From: Micromonospora mirobrigensis
Lineage (GTDB): Bacteria; Actinomycetota; Actinomycetes; Mycobacteriales; Micromonosporaceae
Reading direction: 5' to 3'
Assembly (NCBI RefSeq): GCF_900091555.1
Contig: NZ_FMCX01000001.1
Span: 558,001 to 622,000 of the forward strand
DNA: 64,000 bases
Part shown: positions 41,262 through 51,164 of the stretch, one piece after another
Layout: each line of letters starts with the position of its first letter
Numbering within the stretch: position 1 is the stretch's first letter
Program-made: the position numbers and the translations under genes
Notes under the pieces: model-generated
Databases searched by the model: none
Told to the model about the DNA's origin: nothing
Seen by the model: only the letters and a program-made list of their open reading frames with translations

Positions 41262-43793
41262 TCAGGAGGCGCCGTCGGCGCGCAGCGGGAAGACGTTCGA
41301 CTCGGCCGAGTCGCGCAGCGTGCCGAGCACCGCGCCGATCTTGTCCGCCGGCATCGGCTTGAAGAAGTGGTAGCCCTGGGCGGCGGTGCAGCCCAGCTCG
41401 GCCAGGGTGAGCCGCTGCTCGGCAGTCTCCACGCCCTCGGCCACCACCCGCAACCCCAGTTCGTGGGCGAGCCCCACGGTGGTACGCACGATCGCCGCCG
41501 CCTCCGGCGACTCCGCCATCCGGATCACGAAGGACCGGTCCACCTTCAGCTCGTCGACGGCGATCCGGGTCAGGAAGGTCAGCGAGGAGAAGCCGGTGCC
41601 GAAGTCGTCCACGGCCAGTTGCACGCCCATCGACCGGAGCGTGGCGAGCACCTCGTCGATCACCTCCAGCTCACTCATCACCACGGTCTCGGTGATCTCC
41701 AGGACCAGCCGGCGCGGCGGGACCTTGTGCCGGCGCAGCGCGTCACCGATCTCGTCGGGCAGCGCCGGGTCGAGCAGGCTGCGCGCCGACAGGTTCACCG
41801 AGATCGGCACGTCCAGCCCCTGCCGGGCCCAGTCCGCGGCGACGGCGAGCGCCTTGTCCAGCACGTACCGGGTGAAGGTGCCGAGCTGTTCGCTGTTCTC
41901 CACCGGGCGGATGAACTCGGACGGGCCGAGCCAGCCGCGCCGCGGGTGCCGCCACCGGATCAGCGCCTCCACGCCGGTCGGCGCGCCGGTGGCCAGGTCG
42001 ACGGCGGGTTGCAGGGCCAGCACCAGCTGGTCGTCGGCGGCCAGCGCCTCGCGCAGCTCGGCCAGCAGGGCGAGCTGGTCGGTGCTCGCGTCGTCCCGGG
42101 CGCTGTCGTACACGGCTACGCTGCCGCCGCCCTCCTTGGCCTGGTACATCGCGATGTCGGCCCGGCGCAGCAGCTCGGTCAGGTCGGCGGTGCCCGCGTC
42201 GGCGACCACCACCCCGACGGAGACCTCGACGGACATCCGCACCCCGGCCACCTCGGTCGGGGCGGCCAGCCGCTCGGCGATCTCCCGGGCGGTGCGCAGC
42301 GCGTACGCCATCGGGGCGGCCCGGTCGCCGATCACCGGGACCGAGGTCATGAGCAGGGCGAACTCGTCCCCGCCGAGCCGGCCGAGCAGGTCCGAGGGGT
42401 GGGCGAGGGCGCCCAGCCGGTTGGCGGTCAGCCGGAGCAGCTGGTCGCCGGCCGAGTGCCCCAGCGTGTCGTTGACCTCCTTGAACTGGTTGATGTCCAG
42501 CAGCAGCAGGGCGACGGGCTGGTCGTGGGCGAGCTGCCGCAGCGCCTGGACGCCCCGGCCGAGCATGGCGGCCCGGTTGACCAGCCCGGTCAGCGGATCG
42601 TGCACCGCGTCGTACGACGACTGCGCGGTGACCAGCCGCAGCTCGGCGTGGGTGGCGGCGTCGTGCAGGGCGGCGGCGAGGGCGTCACCGAAGGCGGCCA
42701 ACGCGTCCCGCTCCCGGTCGCAGGGTGGCGCCGAGCGGGGGAAGCGCACCCGCAGCCGGCCGACGGTGGTGTCACCGACGGTCAGCGACCGGGCCAGCTC
42801 GTGCGGCCCCGGCTCGCCGCCGGGCGGAGGGCCGATCTCCCGTTCCCGCAGCCGTCCGCCGGCGTCCATCCGGTAGCGCCACCAGCTGCCGTCCGGGCGG
42901 GCCACGTCCACGTCGACCGTCTCGGCGCCGAACAGGCCCAGCGCGCCGGTGGCCGCCGCGCCGGCGACCCCCCGCTCGTCGAGCTGGTTGAGGGCGGCGG
43001 TGGCCTCGGCGAACGTCCGCCAGGTGCGGCGTTCCTCCTCGGCCCGCAGCCGGTGCCGGTAGGTCTGCTGGAGCAGCCACAACGGCGGTGGGAGCAGCAG
43101 CAGCCAGCGGGGGTCGAGCTCCAGCAGGGCCACCACGACGAGCCCCACCGCCACGTTGCCGACGAACATCAGCAGCTTGCCGCGGACCGCCGCGAGCAGC
43201 GGCGGGACGATCGGCGTACCGTGCCGCAGCGCGATCTGGGCGCCGCCCAGCCAGGCGGTGACCAGCAGGTAGGTGACCGACCCGGCGGTCAGGGCGAGGG
43301 CCAGCTCGGGGGTGGGCGCGGCGAGCAGCGGTCGGCCCAGCGCGGTGGCGACGGCCACGGCGAGCGCGGTGGCGGCGGTCAGGGAGGCGGTGATCCGCAC
43401 GATCTCCGCCGCCGGTCGCCGGTCGGCGAGCAGCGACATCGCCGTCCAGGCCGCGCCCGCGCCGAGCAGCGCCGCCGTCGGCAGCCAGCCGGCGGGGACG
43501 AGGTAGAGACAGACGATCAGCGCCGCCTCGCCCCAGGTGATGCTGACCATCCCCGCCGCGGTGCGGAACCGCAGCCGGGCCAGCTGGGCGAGGGCGAAGG
43601 CCGCGACCGCGATCCCGAAGCGGGCGTACGCGGGCAGCGGATCGCCCGGGGGCAGGGTGACCGGGACGGTCCAGCCGACCGCCGTGGCGGCCAGGGCGGT
43701 CAGCGCGACGGCGGCGGTGAGCAGGTGCACGCGCGCCGGGGAGCCGCCCGGATGGAGCCGATCGGGCGGATCTCCGGCACTGTCGGAGGTCAC
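41262..43793 (-). CDS. Membrane-bound GGDEF-EAL protein (cyclic di-GMP cyclase/phosphodiesterase)
   Basis: 843 aa. Residues 20-230 hold seven or more hydrophobic segments forming a membrane sensor, followed by a linker region. The cyclase domain has an intact GGDEF at 474-478 ([12 protein letters not shown]). The place of the inhibitory I-site RxxD reads HPSD, so product feedback is probably lost. The phosphodiesterase domain has EAL at 609-611 ([11 protein letters not shown]), [10 protein letters not shown] and [11 protein letters not shown], all consistent with an active enzyme. Either or both reactions are possible. The GTG start has GGAGGGG four bases upstream. In sporulating actinobacteria c-di-GMP controls BldD, a possible link to whiB in this window. 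Confidence 0.93.
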   Translation of the reverse strand: MTSDSAGDPPDRLHPGGSPARVHLLTAAVALTALAATAVGWTVPVTLPPGDPLPAYARFGIAVAAFALAQLARLRFRTAAGMVSITWGEAALIVCLYLVPAGWLPTAALLGAGAAWTAMSLLADRRPAAEIVRITASLTAATALAVAVATALGRPLLAAPTPELALALTAGSVTYLLVTAWLGGAQIALRHGTPIVPPLLAAVRGKLLMFVGNVAVGLVVVALLELDPRWLLLLPPPLWLLQQTYRHRLRAEEERRTWRTFAEATAALNQLDERGVAGAAATGALGLFGAETVDVDVARPDGSWWRYRMDAGGRLREREIGPPPGGEPGPHELARSLTVGDTTVGRLRVRFPRSAPPCDRERDALAAFGDALAAALHDAATHAELRLVTAQSSYDAVHDPLTGLVNRAAMLGRGVQALRQLAHDQPVALLLLDINQFKEVNDTLGHSAGDQLLRLTANRLGALAHPSDLLGRLGGDEFALLMTSVPVIGDRAAPMAYALRTAREIAERLAAPTEVAGVRMSVEVSVGVVVADAGTADLTELLRRADIAMYQAKEGGGSVAVYDSARDDASTDQLALLAELREALAADDQLVLALQPAVDLATGAPTGVEALIRWRHPRRGWLGPSEFIRPVENSEQLGTFTRYVLDKALAVAADWARQGLDVPISVNLSARSLLDPALPDEIGDALRRHKVPPRRLVLEITETVVMSELEVIDEVLATLRSMGVQLAVDDFGTGFSSLTFLTRIAVDELKVDRSFVIRMAESPEAAAIVRTTVGLAHELGLRVVAEGVETAEQRLTLAELGCTAAQGYHFFKPMPADKIGAVLGTLRDSAESNVFPLRADGAS

Positions 43794-43972
43794 CGAGCCC
43801 CTCCGACCGTCGGCCGCCGGAGGACACGCCGGGCGGCCGCAGCTGTGCCGGTCATCGGCGCCCCCTTCCGCGCACGGCTCGGGAACTTTCGGTCCCCCCG
43901 GCGGAAGGCTAAGCCAAACCCGGTGGCCGCAACAGGGGGCAACGACCGGGTTCGACGTGAATCACGCCCCGA

Positions 43973-44266
43973 CTAGCCGTTCCGACCCTGCTGGTGGCCG
44001 TTGGGGGCGTTCGTCGGGGATTCCTGCGCGGTGGTCCCGTCCGTCGGATCGGTGGCCGCCAGGTCGGCTCGGTCCGGCCCGGTCGGCCGGCCCTGGACCG
44101 GGAACCGGTCGGGCAGCCGGCGCAGCCGCGAGTTCATGTTGCGGATCAGCAGGACGGTGGCGGTGGCCAGGAGCAGGATGAGGAACAGCCCCATCGGCCC
44201 GGCCAGACCACCCGTGCGGGTGTCCCCGAAGTTGTTCTCCGCGAGCACCTGGGCGGCGGTCAGCAT
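43973..44266 (-). CDS. Small single-pass membrane protein
   Basis: 97 aa, function unknown. One transmembrane helix (GLFLILLLATATVLLIRN) at about 24-42 is followed by a basic stretch NSRLRRLPDRF and a polar tail rich in Asp, Thr and Asn. The positive-inside rule puts the tail in the cytoplasm. It lies 48 bp downstream of mca in the same direction and may share its transcript. The ATG at 44266 starts the conserved-looking hydrophobic part. Confidence 0.7.
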   Translation of the reverse strand: MLTAAQVLAENNFGDTRTGGLAGPMGLFLILLLATATVLLIRNMNSRLRRLPDRFPVQGRPTGPDRADLAATDPTDGTTAQESPTNAPNGHQQGRNG

Positions 44267-44314
44267 GGCGGTTCTCCGATGTGCGGTGGGGTTTCAGCGT
44301 AGCTCCCGCCCCGG

Positions 44315-45196
44315 TCAGCCGGCGTGGGCCGTCTCCCGCACGCCGGCGAAGAGGTCCGACTCGGGCAGCGGGCTGTCCACCACCGAACGGGCGAGCTGGA
44401 AGTCCTCGGTGGGCCAGGCCCGGCGCTGCATCTCCATCGGCACGTGGAACCAGAAGCCGTCCGGGTCGATCTGGGTGGCGTGGGCGCGCAGCGCGTCGTC
44501 GCGGACGGGGAAGTAGTCCGCGCACTCGACCCGGGTGGTGATCCGCGGTCCCTTGTCGGGGCGGTCCTCCCAGCGCTTGATCCAGTCGTCGTACGGCGAC
44601 TCGAGGCCGGCGGCGAGCATCCCCTCGTGCAGGGCCATGATCTTGCCCTTGGAGAAGCCGATGTCGTAGTAGAGCTTCAGCGGCTGCCACGGCTCGCCGA
44701 GCTCCGGGAAGCGCTCCGGGTCACCGGCCGCCTCGAAGGCCGCCACGCTGATCTTGTGGGTCATGATGTGGTCCGGGTGCGGGTAGCCACCCTCCTCGTC
44801 GTACGTGGTGACCACGTGCGGCCGGAACTGGCGCATCAGCCGAACCAGCGGACCGGCCGCCGTCTCGACGTCCTGGAGGGCGAAGCAGCCCTCGGGCAGC
44901 GGCGGCAGCGGGTCGCCCTCGGGGAGGCCGGAGTCCACGAAGCCCAGCCAGGCCTGCTCGACACCGAGGATCGCCCGGGCGGCGTCCATCTCGGCCCGGC
45001 GGATCTCGGCGATGTTGGCCCAGACGTCCGGCCGGTCCATCTTGGGGTTGAGGACGCTGCCCCGCTCACCGCCGGTGCATGTCACGACCAGGACGTCCAC
45101 GCCCTCGGCGACGTATTTCGCCATCGTCGCCGCCCCCTTGCTCGACTCGTCGTCGGGATGGGCGTGCACGGCCATGAGACGCAGTTGCTCTGCCAC
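44315..45196 (-). CDS. mca: Mycothiol S-conjugate amidase
   Basis: 293-aa zinc amidase that cleaves mycothiol S-conjugates so that toxins leave as mercapturic acids. It belongs to the LmbE/MshB fold. Zinc ligands are visible in [11 protein letters not shown] (His13, Asp16) and in [10 protein letters not shown] (His143). The stretches [20 protein letters not shown] and [20 protein letters not shown] distinguish Mca from the deacetylase MshB. The start is a GTG at 45196. Presence of Mca confirms a mycothiol-using actinobacterium. Confidence 0.93.
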   Translation of the reverse strand: MAEQLRLMAVHAHPDDESSKGAATMAKYVAEGVDVLVVTCTGGERGSVLNPKMDRPDVWANIAEIRRAEMDAARAILGVEQAWLGFVDSGLPEGDPLPPLPEGCFALQDVETAAGPLVRLMRQFRPHVVTTYDEEGGYPHPDHIMTHKISVAAFEAAGDPERFPELGEPWQPLKLYYDIGFSKGKIMALHEGMLAAGLESPYDDWIKRWEDRPDKGPRITTRVECADYFPVRDDALRAHATQIDPDGFWFHVPMEMQRRAWPTEDFQLARSVVDSPLPESDLFAGVRETAHAG

Positions 45197-45405
45197 CTTC
45201 GGCGCTCCTCGTGCCTACCTGCCGGCGGCCCGTCCGGGTCGGCCGGCTGACCTGCCGGATTCTTCCCCCGTGACGCCTGGACGGCCGATGTGACGGGCCG
45301 GCGTTGCCGCTGACCTGCCATCCTTGACTCGGAACCGGGCTGGGAAGATGGACTCTAGCCATTCTTGCCGATGCCGCCGACAACAACGCCAGGAGATACC
45401 CGCCG

Positions 45406-45840
45406 GTGACCGAGACGCACGCCACAGTTCCCCCGGGGGCGCCGGTTTTCCCGCCCGGGCGGTACGGCCGCCGCCGGGAGTCGGGCCGCCGCCGTCCGCT
45501 GACCGTCGTCCTGCTGGCCGCGGCGCTGCTGGGCGTGCTGGTGCTGGCCGCCACGCAGCTCTACAGCCGCTACGGCGACCCGGCGTACGACGCCCAGGTG
45601 ATCACGTACGACGACATCACGGACACCGGGGTGCAGGTGGTGTTCCGGGTGACCCTCCCGCCCGGCGGGACGGCGACCTGCCTGCTGCGGGCCCGGGACC
45701 ACGACGGTGCCGAGGTGGGCCAGGAGGAGGTCACGGTGACCGCGCCCGGGGGCGACACCCAGGTGACCACGCGGCACCGGCTGACCACCACCGCCCGGCC
45801 CTTCATCGGTGAGGTGCTGCGCTGCCGACCGGCGGCCTGA
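45406..45840 (+). CDS. DUF4307 family membrane-anchored protein
   Basis: 144 aa. A cytoplasmic basic N-terminus (RYGRRRESGRRRP), one transmembrane helix (LTVVLLAAALLGVLVLAATQ) and an outside domain of about 90 residues rich in beta strands (DITDTGVQVVFRVTLPPGGT, ATCLLRARDHDGAEVGQEE, ending LRCRPA). DUF4307 proteins are actinobacterial and uncharacterised; they commonly lie beside mca and greA, as here. The GTG at 45406 has AGGAG upstream. Divergent from mca across about 210 bp. Confidence 0.85.
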   Translation: MTETHATVPPGAPVFPPGRYGRRRESGRRRPLTVVLLAAALLGVLVLAATQLYSRYGDPAYDAQVITYDDITDTGVQVVFRVTLPPGGTATCLLRARDHDGAEVGQEEVTVTAPGGDTQVTTRHRLTTTARPFIGEVLRCRPAA

Positions 45841-45904
45841 GCGGCAGGTACGCCGGGGTGGCCGGGCCGGGTGATCGACGACACGCCGGGGTGTTTCGCA
45901 CTGG

Positions 45905-45910
45905 TAGGGT
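45905..45910 (+). promoter_or_regulatory. Candidate -10 box of greA
   Basis: TAGGGT matches the actinobacterial housekeeping-sigma -10 form TAGRRT and lies 46 bp before the greA start. No good -35 hexamer is seen. Confidence 0.35.
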
Positions 45911-45956
45911 TGGAGATTCACCTGTCAGCCAGTCCGCACTACCGAGGAGATCGCCG

Positions 45957-46457
45957 GTGTCCACCAAAGACAACGGAGCGCCCGCCACCTGGCTGTCCCA
46001 GGACGCGTACGACCGCCTCCAGGCCGAGCTCGACGAGCTGATCGCCAACCGGCCGGCCATCGCCGCCGAGATCAACGCCCGGCGCGAGGAGGGCGACCTG
46101 CGCGAGAACGGCGGCTACCACGCCGCGCGCGAGGAGCAGGGCAAGGCCGAGGGCCGGATCCTCTACCTCAAGGAGCTGCTGCGCACCGCGCAGGTGGGCG
46201 AGGCCCCGACCGCCGACGCGGTCGCACCGGGCATGGTGGTCACCATCTACTTCGACGACGACACCGAGGACACCGAGACGTTCCTGCTCGGCTCCCGGGA
46301 GATCTCGTCCACCACCGAGCTGACCGTCTACAGCCCCGAGTCCGCGCTGGGCAAGGCGATCCTCGGTGGCCGGCCGGGCCAGACCTGCACCTACACGGCG
46401 CCCAGCGGCGCCGACATCAAGGTGACCGTGGTCGAGTTCGAGCCCTTCGCCGGCTGA
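45957..46457 (+). CDS. greA: Transcription elongation factor GreA
   Basis: 166-aa factor that enters the RNA polymerase secondary channel and rescues backtracked complexes by promoting transcript cleavage. The N-terminal coiled coil is ATWLSQDAYDRLQAELDELI followed by the acidic tip region REEGDLRENGGYHAAREEQG, where the two acidic residues promote cleavage. The C-terminal FKBP-like domain ends SGADIKVTVVEFEPFAG. The GTG at 45957 has GGAG seven bases upstream; the longer reading adds 33 unconserved residues. Confidence 0.95.
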   Translation: MSTKDNGAPATWLSQDAYDRLQAELDELIANRPAIAAEINARREEGDLRENGGYHAAREEQGKAEGRILYLKELLRTAQVGEAPTADAVAPGMVVTIYFDDDTEDTETFLLGSREISSTTELTVYSPESALGKAILGGRPGQTCTYTAPSGADIKVTVVEFEPFAG

Positions 46458-46537
46458 CGACCCACCACGGACCCGCGCCGATCGGCCGGGTTCGACCCCG
46501 ACCGGGCTGACAGGCCGGTCGGACCCGAGCGATCTCC

Positions 46538-46569
46538 GTCCGCCCCGGCCGTTCCCGGCCGGGGCGGAC
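46538..46569 (+). terminator. Terminator hairpin after greA
   Basis: A perfect 13-bp stem (46538-46550 with 46557-46569, loop GTTCCC) lies 80 bp after greA and between convergent genes; the next bases are GCCGTTTCC. Confidence 0.75.
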
Positions 46570-46683
46570 GCCGTTTCCGGCGCCGCCCCCGAGGATCTCA
46601 ACGGACCGGGATGCGGCAGGTCGGGCCGGCCCGCGCCCCGGACCCGGCCGCCTGCCGCACCCCGAGGCCGGCAGCGGGCCGGG

Positions 46684-47901
46684 TCAGGCCTCGGCGGCGA
46701 AGACCTGGTAGCCGCTGGCCCGCAGCGCGCTGATCAGCGTGTCGGAGTGCTCGACGCCCCGGGTCTCCACCGACAGCGCCACCTCCACCTCGCCCAGCCG
46801 CAGGTGCGGGTTGGCGCGCTGGTGCTCGACGTCGACCACGTTGGCCCGGTGCTCGGCGATCTCGGTGAGCAGGGAGGCGAGCTGCCCCGGGCGGTCCGTG
46901 CAGCGCACGGTGACCCGCAGGTAGCGGCCGGCAGCGGCGAGACCGTGTTCGATCACCCGGAGCATGAGCAGCGGGTCGATGTTGCCGCCGGAGAGCACCG
47001 CCACCACCGGCGTCTCCACCGCCACGATGCCGGCCAGCAGGGCGGCCACCCCGACCGCGCCGGCCGGCTCCACCACCTGCTTGCCCCGCTCCAGCAGCAT
47101 CAGCAGCGCCCGGGAGATGTCCTCCTCGGAGACGGTGACGATCTCGTCGACCAGCTTGCGGACGTGGGTGAAGGTGATGTCGCCCGGGCGGCCGACCGCG
47201 ATGCCGTCGGCGATCGTCGAGAACGCCGGCAGTCGTACCGGCTCGCCGGCGACCAGCGAGGGCGGGAAGGCCGCGGCGCTGGCCGCCTGCACCCCGACCA
47301 CGCGTACGTCGGGGCGCAGCGCCTTCGCCGCCACCGCCATCCCGGAGATCAGGCCACCGCCGCCGACCCCGGTGACGATGGTCTTCACCTCCGGGCACTG
47401 CTCCAGGATCTCCAGCGCCACGGTGCCCTGCCCGGCGATCACGTCGGGGTGGTCGAACGGGTGGATCAGCACCGCCCCGGTCCGCTCGGCGAAGGTGTGC
47501 GCGGCGACCAGCGCCTCGTCCACGTTCGCGCCGACCAGCTCCACCTGCGCGCCGTACCCCTTGGTGGCGGCGACCTTCGGCAGCGGCGCGTTGACCGGCA
47601 TGAAGACCGTGGCGTGGGTGCCGACCAGCCCGGCGGCCAGGGCGACCCCCTGGGCGTGGTTGCCGGCGCTCGCCGCGACCACGCCGCGGGCCCGCTCGTC
47701 GGCGGAGAGCCGGGAGATCCGGACGTACGCGCCGCGCACCTTGTACGACCCGGCGCGCTGCACGTTCTCGCACTTGAGCCAGACCGGCCCGCCGAGCGCG
47801 GCGCTCAACGGGCGCGAGGGCTCCAGCGGGGTGGTCCGGGTGACGCCGGCGAGCAGTTCCCGCGCGGCCCGTACGTCGGCGAGACCGACCAGTTCCGTCA
47901 T
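46684..47901 (-). CDS. ilvA: Threonine ammonia-lyase (threonine dehydratase) with ACT domain
   Basis: 405-aa PLP enzyme deaminating threonine to 2-oxobutyrate, first step to isoleucine or a catabolic route. The cofactor lysine is in AGSYKVRGAYVRI, the phosphate-binding loop is VGGGGLISGMAVA, and a C-terminal ACT domain of about 80 residues begins RYLRVTVRCTDRPGQLASLL. The short length and a single ACT domain match the TIGR01127-type enzyme rather than the 500-aa biosynthetic form with a double regulatory domain. Start ATG at 47901. Serine may also be a substrate. Confidence 0.92.
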   Translation of the reverse strand: MTELVGLADVRAARELLAGVTRTTPLEPSRPLSAALGGPVWLKCENVQRAGSYKVRGAYVRISRLSADERARGVVAASAGNHAQGVALAAGLVGTHATVFMPVNAPLPKVAATKGYGAQVELVGANVDEALVAAHTFAERTGAVLIHPFDHPDVIAGQGTVALEILEQCPEVKTIVTGVGGGGLISGMAVAAKALRPDVRVVGVQAASAAAFPPSLVAGEPVRLPAFSTIADGIAVGRPGDITFTHVRKLVDEIVTVSEEDISRALLMLLERGKQVVEPAGAVGVAALLAGIVAVETPVVAVLSGGNIDPLLMLRVIEHGLAAAGRYLRVTVRCTDRPGQLASLLTEIAEHRANVVDVEHQRANPHLRLGEVEVALSVETRGVEHSDTLISALRASGYQVFAAEA

Positions 47902-48006
47902 GCCCCGATCGTGCCATCCGGGACCGGCCGGTCCGGCGGCGACGCCACCGTCGGGCCGGCCGTCACCTGCCGCGACGCGGCGATCACGGACAGCCCGGAC
48001 GCGGGG

Positions 48007-49416
48007 TCAGGCGGTGGCGGTCGAGCCGGTGGCGGCCCGGGGGTAGCCGGGGGCGTGCCGCTGCCAGGGCGCCTGCATCTCGAACTCCCCGGCGACGCCG
48101 AGCAGCAGCAGTTCCGAGCCGGGCGGCCCGATCAGCTGGGCGGCCACCGGCAGACCGTCGGGACGGCGGCCGACCGGCACCACGATCGCCGGCAGACCGG
48201 CCACGTTCCACGGCGCCGCGTACGGGGCGTACCGGACGTTGACCGTCATGTTGGCCCGCCACGGGCGGTCGGACCAGGCGACCGCCTCGGGCGGGGCGGT
48301 GGCCAGCGCCGGGGTGAGCAGCAGGTCCACCGAGTGGTCGGCGAAGAAGCCGATGGCGCGTTCCCGCCAGGCGTCCCGGTCGGCCTGCCTGACGTACCCG
48401 CGCCGCTGCGCCCACTCCCCCAGCGCGACGTGCCGGCGGCTGCGCCGCTGGAGGGTACGCGGGTCCAGGCCGGCGGCCCGGACGTCGGCGGCGGCCGCGG
48501 CGAACCAGGTCGCCATGCCCTGGAGGCCGAGCGAGGTGGAGTAGACCGGGTCGGCGGGCACGGTGTCGTGGCCGGCGGCGGCGAGCAGGCGGCCGGCGGC
48601 GGTGACCGCGTCCCGGTTGGGCTGGTCCGGGTGCACCCCGCGGACCGGCGAGCGGAGCGACACCCCGACCCGCAGCCGCGGCGGCGGGACCAGCTTCTCG
48701 ACCCGCCGGCCGGCCAGCACCTGGAAGCCGACCGCGGCGTCGGCGACCGTGCCGGTCAGCACGCCGTGCTCGGTGAGGCCGAACCAGTCCTCCGCGCCCA
48801 ACTGGCAGGGGATGACGCCCCGGCCTGGCTTCAGGCCGACCAGGCCGCAGCAGGCGGCCGGGATGCGGATCGAGCCGAGGCCGTCGTTGCCGTGCGCCAT
48901 CGGCACCAGGCCGGCGGCCACCGCGGCGGCGGCACCGCCGGAGGAGCCGCCGGGGGTACGGGTGAGGTCCCACGGGTTGCGGGTGACCGCCGACGAGTCG
49001 TCGGTGGCCGCCCAGAGGCCGAGCTCCGGCATCCGGGTGGAGCCGAGGATCACCGCGCCGGCGCCGCGCAGCCGCCGGACCACCTCGTGGTCGGCCTCCG
49101 CGACCGGGGTACGGCAGGCCGCCGACCCGTTCCAGGTGGGCAGCCCGGCGACGGCGGTGTTCTCCTTGACCGCGACCGGAACCCCGGCCAGCGGCAGGTT
49201 CGCCAGGTCCTCCTGCTCGTCGACCTTCTCCGCCTCGGTGATCGCCTCCCCGCCGCGGACCGTACGGAACGCGGCGAGGTCGACGTCGGCCCGGGAGATG
49301 TGTTCCAGGTGGTCGGCCACGACCTGGGTGGCCGAGACGTCACCCCGCCGTACGCCCCGGGCGATCTGCTTGGCGGTAGCGCCCACCCAGGTCGGCATGA
49401 TGTCCCGCACGGCCAC
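48007..49416 (-). CDS. Amidase signature family enzyme
   Basis: 469-aa amidohydrolase with the Ser-cisSer-Lys triad: Lys in GVPVAVKENTAV, the cis-Ser and neighbours in RTPGGSSGGAAAAVAAG, and the nucleophile Ser in GNDGLGSIRIPAA. The rest follows the family to the C-terminus. It is not GatA: there are no linked gatB or gatC genes, and the substrate region differs. Substrate unknown; such enzymes hydrolyse aryl, alkyl or amino-acid amides. The GTG at 49416 is preceded by GGGGGAGGGG. Same direction as the next gene upstream, 18 bp away, so co-transcribed with it. Confidence 0.9.
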   Translation of the reverse strand: MAVRDIMPTWVGATAKQIARGVRRGDVSATQVVADHLEHISRADVDLAAFRTVRGGEAITEAEKVDEQEDLANLPLAGVPVAVKENTAVAGLPTWNGSAACRTPVAEADHEVVRRLRGAGAVILGSTRMPELGLWAATDDSSAVTRNPWDLTRTPGGSSGGAAAAVAAGLVPMAHGNDGLGSIRIPAACCGLVGLKPGRGVIPCQLGAEDWFGLTEHGVLTGTVADAAVGFQVLAGRRVEKLVPPPRLRVGVSLRSPVRGVHPDQPNRDAVTAAGRLLAAAGHDTVPADPVYSTSLGLQGMATWFAAAAADVRAAGLDPRTLQRRSRRHVALGEWAQRRGYVRQADRDAWRERAIGFFADHSVDLLLTPALATAPPEAVAWSDRPWRANMTVNVRYAPYAAPWNVAGLPAIVVPVGRRPDGLPVAAQLIGPPGSELLLLGVAGEFEMQAPWQRHAPGYPRAATGSTATA

Positions 49417-49434
49417 CCTTCCCCTCCCCCGCGG

Positions 49435-50574
49435 TCAGCCCAGCGCCTGCTCCAGATCGGCGAGCAGGTCGTCGACCGTCTCGATGCCGACAGACAGTCG
49501 CACGAGATCGGCGGGAACTTCAAGCGGCGAGCCGGCAGCACTTGCGTGTGTCATCCGGCCCGGGTGCTCGATCAGGGACTCCACGCCGCCCAGGGACTCG
49601 GCGAGCACGAACAGCTTGGTCCGGTTGCAGACCTCGACGGCCTGGTCCTCGCCGCCGGCCGCACGGAAGGAGATCATGCCGCCGAAGCGGCGCATCTGCT
49701 TGGCGGCCACCTCGTGACCCGGGTGCGACGGCAGGCCCGGGTAGATCACCTGGGCCACCTTGGCGTGCCCCTCCAGGTACGCGGCGATCCGCTCGGCGTT
49801 GTCGCAGTGCCGGTCCATCCGTACGCCGAGGGTCTTGATCCCGCGCAGGGTGAGCCAGGCGTCGAAGGGCCCGTTCACGGCGCCCATCGCGTTCTGGTGG
49901 TAGCGCAGCTCCTCGCCGAGGCCCTTGTCGGCGGCGATCAGGGCGCCACCGACCACGTCGGAGTGACCGCCCACGTACTTGGTGGTGGAGTGGACCACCA
50001 CGTCGGCGCCGTGCGCGATCGGCTGCTGGAGGTACGGCGAGGCGAAGGTGTTGTCCACCGCCAGCAGCGCGCCGGCCTCGTGGGCGACGGCGGCCAGCGC
50101 GGCGATGTCGGCGATACCGAGCAGCGGGTTGGTGGGCGTCTCGATCCAGACGATCTTCGTGTTCGGGCGGATGGCGGCCCGGACCGCGTCGACGTCGGAG
50201 ACCTTGGCCGGGGTGTACTCCAGCCCCCAGCGCTCGGCCACCCTGGCGAAGAGCCGGTAGGTGCCGCCGTACGCGTCGTCCGGGATCACCACGTGGTCAC
50301 CCGGCTTGCACACGGTACGCAGCAGGGTGTCCTCGGCGGCCAGGCCGCTGGCGAAGGTGAGGCCCACCGGCCCGCCCTCCAGCGCGGCGAGGCACTCCTG
50401 GAGCGCGTCCCGGGTGGGGTTGCCGGAACGGCTGTACTCGTAGCCCTGCCGGGGCGCGCCGACGGCGTCCTGGGCGTAGGTGCTGGTCTGGTAGATCGGT
50501 GGGATCACCGCGCCGGTGCGGGCCTCCGGGTCCTGGCCGGCGTGGATCGCGAGCGTCTCGAAGCCGTGACTCAT
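49435..50574 (-). CDS. metB: Cystathionine gamma-synthase / gamma-lyase family PLP enzyme
   Basis: 379-aa Cys/Met-metabolism PLP enzyme. The phosphate-binding YSRSGNPTRDALQECLAALE, LAAEDTLLRTVCKPGDHVVI, Asp in LAVDNTFASPYLQQP and the Schiff-base Lys199 in HSTTKYVGGHSDVV are all intact; SLGGVESLIEHPGRMTHAS ends the active site. It either joins O-acyl-homoserine and cysteine to cystathionine (MetB) or cleaves cystathionine; sequence alone does not separate these. The ATG at 50574 gives the family start SHGFETLAIHAGQ. No SAM riboswitch was seen upstream. The downstream amidase is co-oriented 18 bp away. Confidence 0.9.
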   Translation of the reverse strand: MSHGFETLAIHAGQDPEARTGAVIPPIYQTSTYAQDAVGAPRQGYEYSRSGNPTRDALQECLAALEGGPVGLTFASGLAAEDTLLRTVCKPGDHVVIPDDAYGGTYRLFARVAERWGLEYTPAKVSDVDAVRAAIRPNTKIVWIETPTNPLLGIADIAALAAVAHEAGALLAVDNTFASPYLQQPIAHGADVVVHSTTKYVGGHSDVVGGALIAADKGLGEELRYHQNAMGAVNGPFDAWLTLRGIKTLGVRMDRHCDNAERIAAYLEGHAKVAQVIYPGLPSHPGHEVAAKQMRRFGGMISFRAAGGEDQAVEVCNRTKLFVLAESLGGVESLIEHPGRMTHASAAGSPLEVPADLVRLSVGIETVDDLLADLEQALG

Positions 50575-50616
50575 TCCGCAGACGTTAGTCCGCCCTCCGC
50601 ACCCACCGCCGGCAAG

Positions 50617-50673
50617 GTGCAAGGAGGGGCCCCCTGTTAACGCATTCGGTAGAGCAGGGGCCCCCGCTTAACA
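50617..50673. repeat. Intergenic GGGGCCCC dyad (likely dispersed repeat)
   Basis: Arms 50626-50636 (GGGGCCCCCTG) and 50655-50665 pair with one mismatch around an 18-nt loop; TTAAC follows the first arm and TTAAC recurs after the second. I recall very similar AGGGGCCCC...TTAACGC...GGTAGAG words repeated in Micromonospora and Salinispora genomes. It lies in the divergent region between two genes, so it is not a simple terminator. Confidence 0.6.
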
Positions 50674-50753
50674 CCCCGCTCCGTTCAGGCATGATCGCCC
50701 GAGCGGCGCCCGCCACCGGGCGGCGTGACGGTCGAGCGCCTAACCTGGGCCGG

Positions 50754-51164
50754 ATGAGCGACTGTGTGTTCTGCGGGATCGTGGCCGGCGACGTGCCGGC
50801 GTTCCGGGTCGCCGACGAGCCGGCCGGGGTGGCGTTCCTGGACACCCGGCCCGTGTTCAAGGGGCACGTCCTGGTGGTCCCCCGGACGCACCTGATCACC
50901 CTCACCGACCTGCCCGTCGACGAACTGGCCGACTACTTCGGGCTGGTGCAGCGACTGGCCCGGGCCGTCGAGGCCGGGCTCGGGGCGGGTGGCACCTTCG
51001 TGGCGATGAACAACAAGGTGTCGCAGTCCGTGCCGCACCTGCACACCCACGTGGTGCCCCGGACGAAGGGCGACGGCCTGCGCGGCTTCTTCTGGCCGCG
51101 TACCCGCTACGCCGACGACGCCGAGGCCACGTCGTACGCCGAGCGGATCCGCGCCGCGCTCTGA
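50754..51164 (+). CDS. HIT family nucleotide-binding protein
   Basis: 136-aa histidine-triad protein of the Hint type. Start [18 protein letters not shown], with Cys4 and Cys7 that often help bind zinc, then [11 protein letters not shown], and the catalytic triad HLHTH at residues 95-99 ([16 protein letters not shown]). Such proteins hydrolyse AMP-lysine or adenylated phosphoramidates; the true substrate is unknown. The ATG at 50754 is the family start although only weak Shine-Dalgarno bases precede it. Neighbour of msrA in the same direction. Confidence 0.92.
   Translation: MSDCVFCGIVAGDVPAFRVADEPAGVAFLDTRPVFKGHVLVVPRTHLITLTDLPVDELADYFGLVQRLARAVEAGLGAGGTFVAMNNKVSQSVPHLHTHVVPRTKGDGLRGFFWPRTRYADDAEATSYAERIRAAL

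Noticed and set aside
48007..49416. GatA subunit of the Glu-tRNA amidotransferase
   Set aside because: The amidase triad is shared, but there are no gatB or gatC genes beside it and the gene sits behind a Cys/Met-metabolism enzyme.
50575..50753. Possible SAM riboswitch before the cystathionine gamma-synthase-type gene
   Set aside because: No SAM-I, SAM-II or SAM-IV core pairing was seen; the only structure is a dyad that looks like a dispersed repeat.
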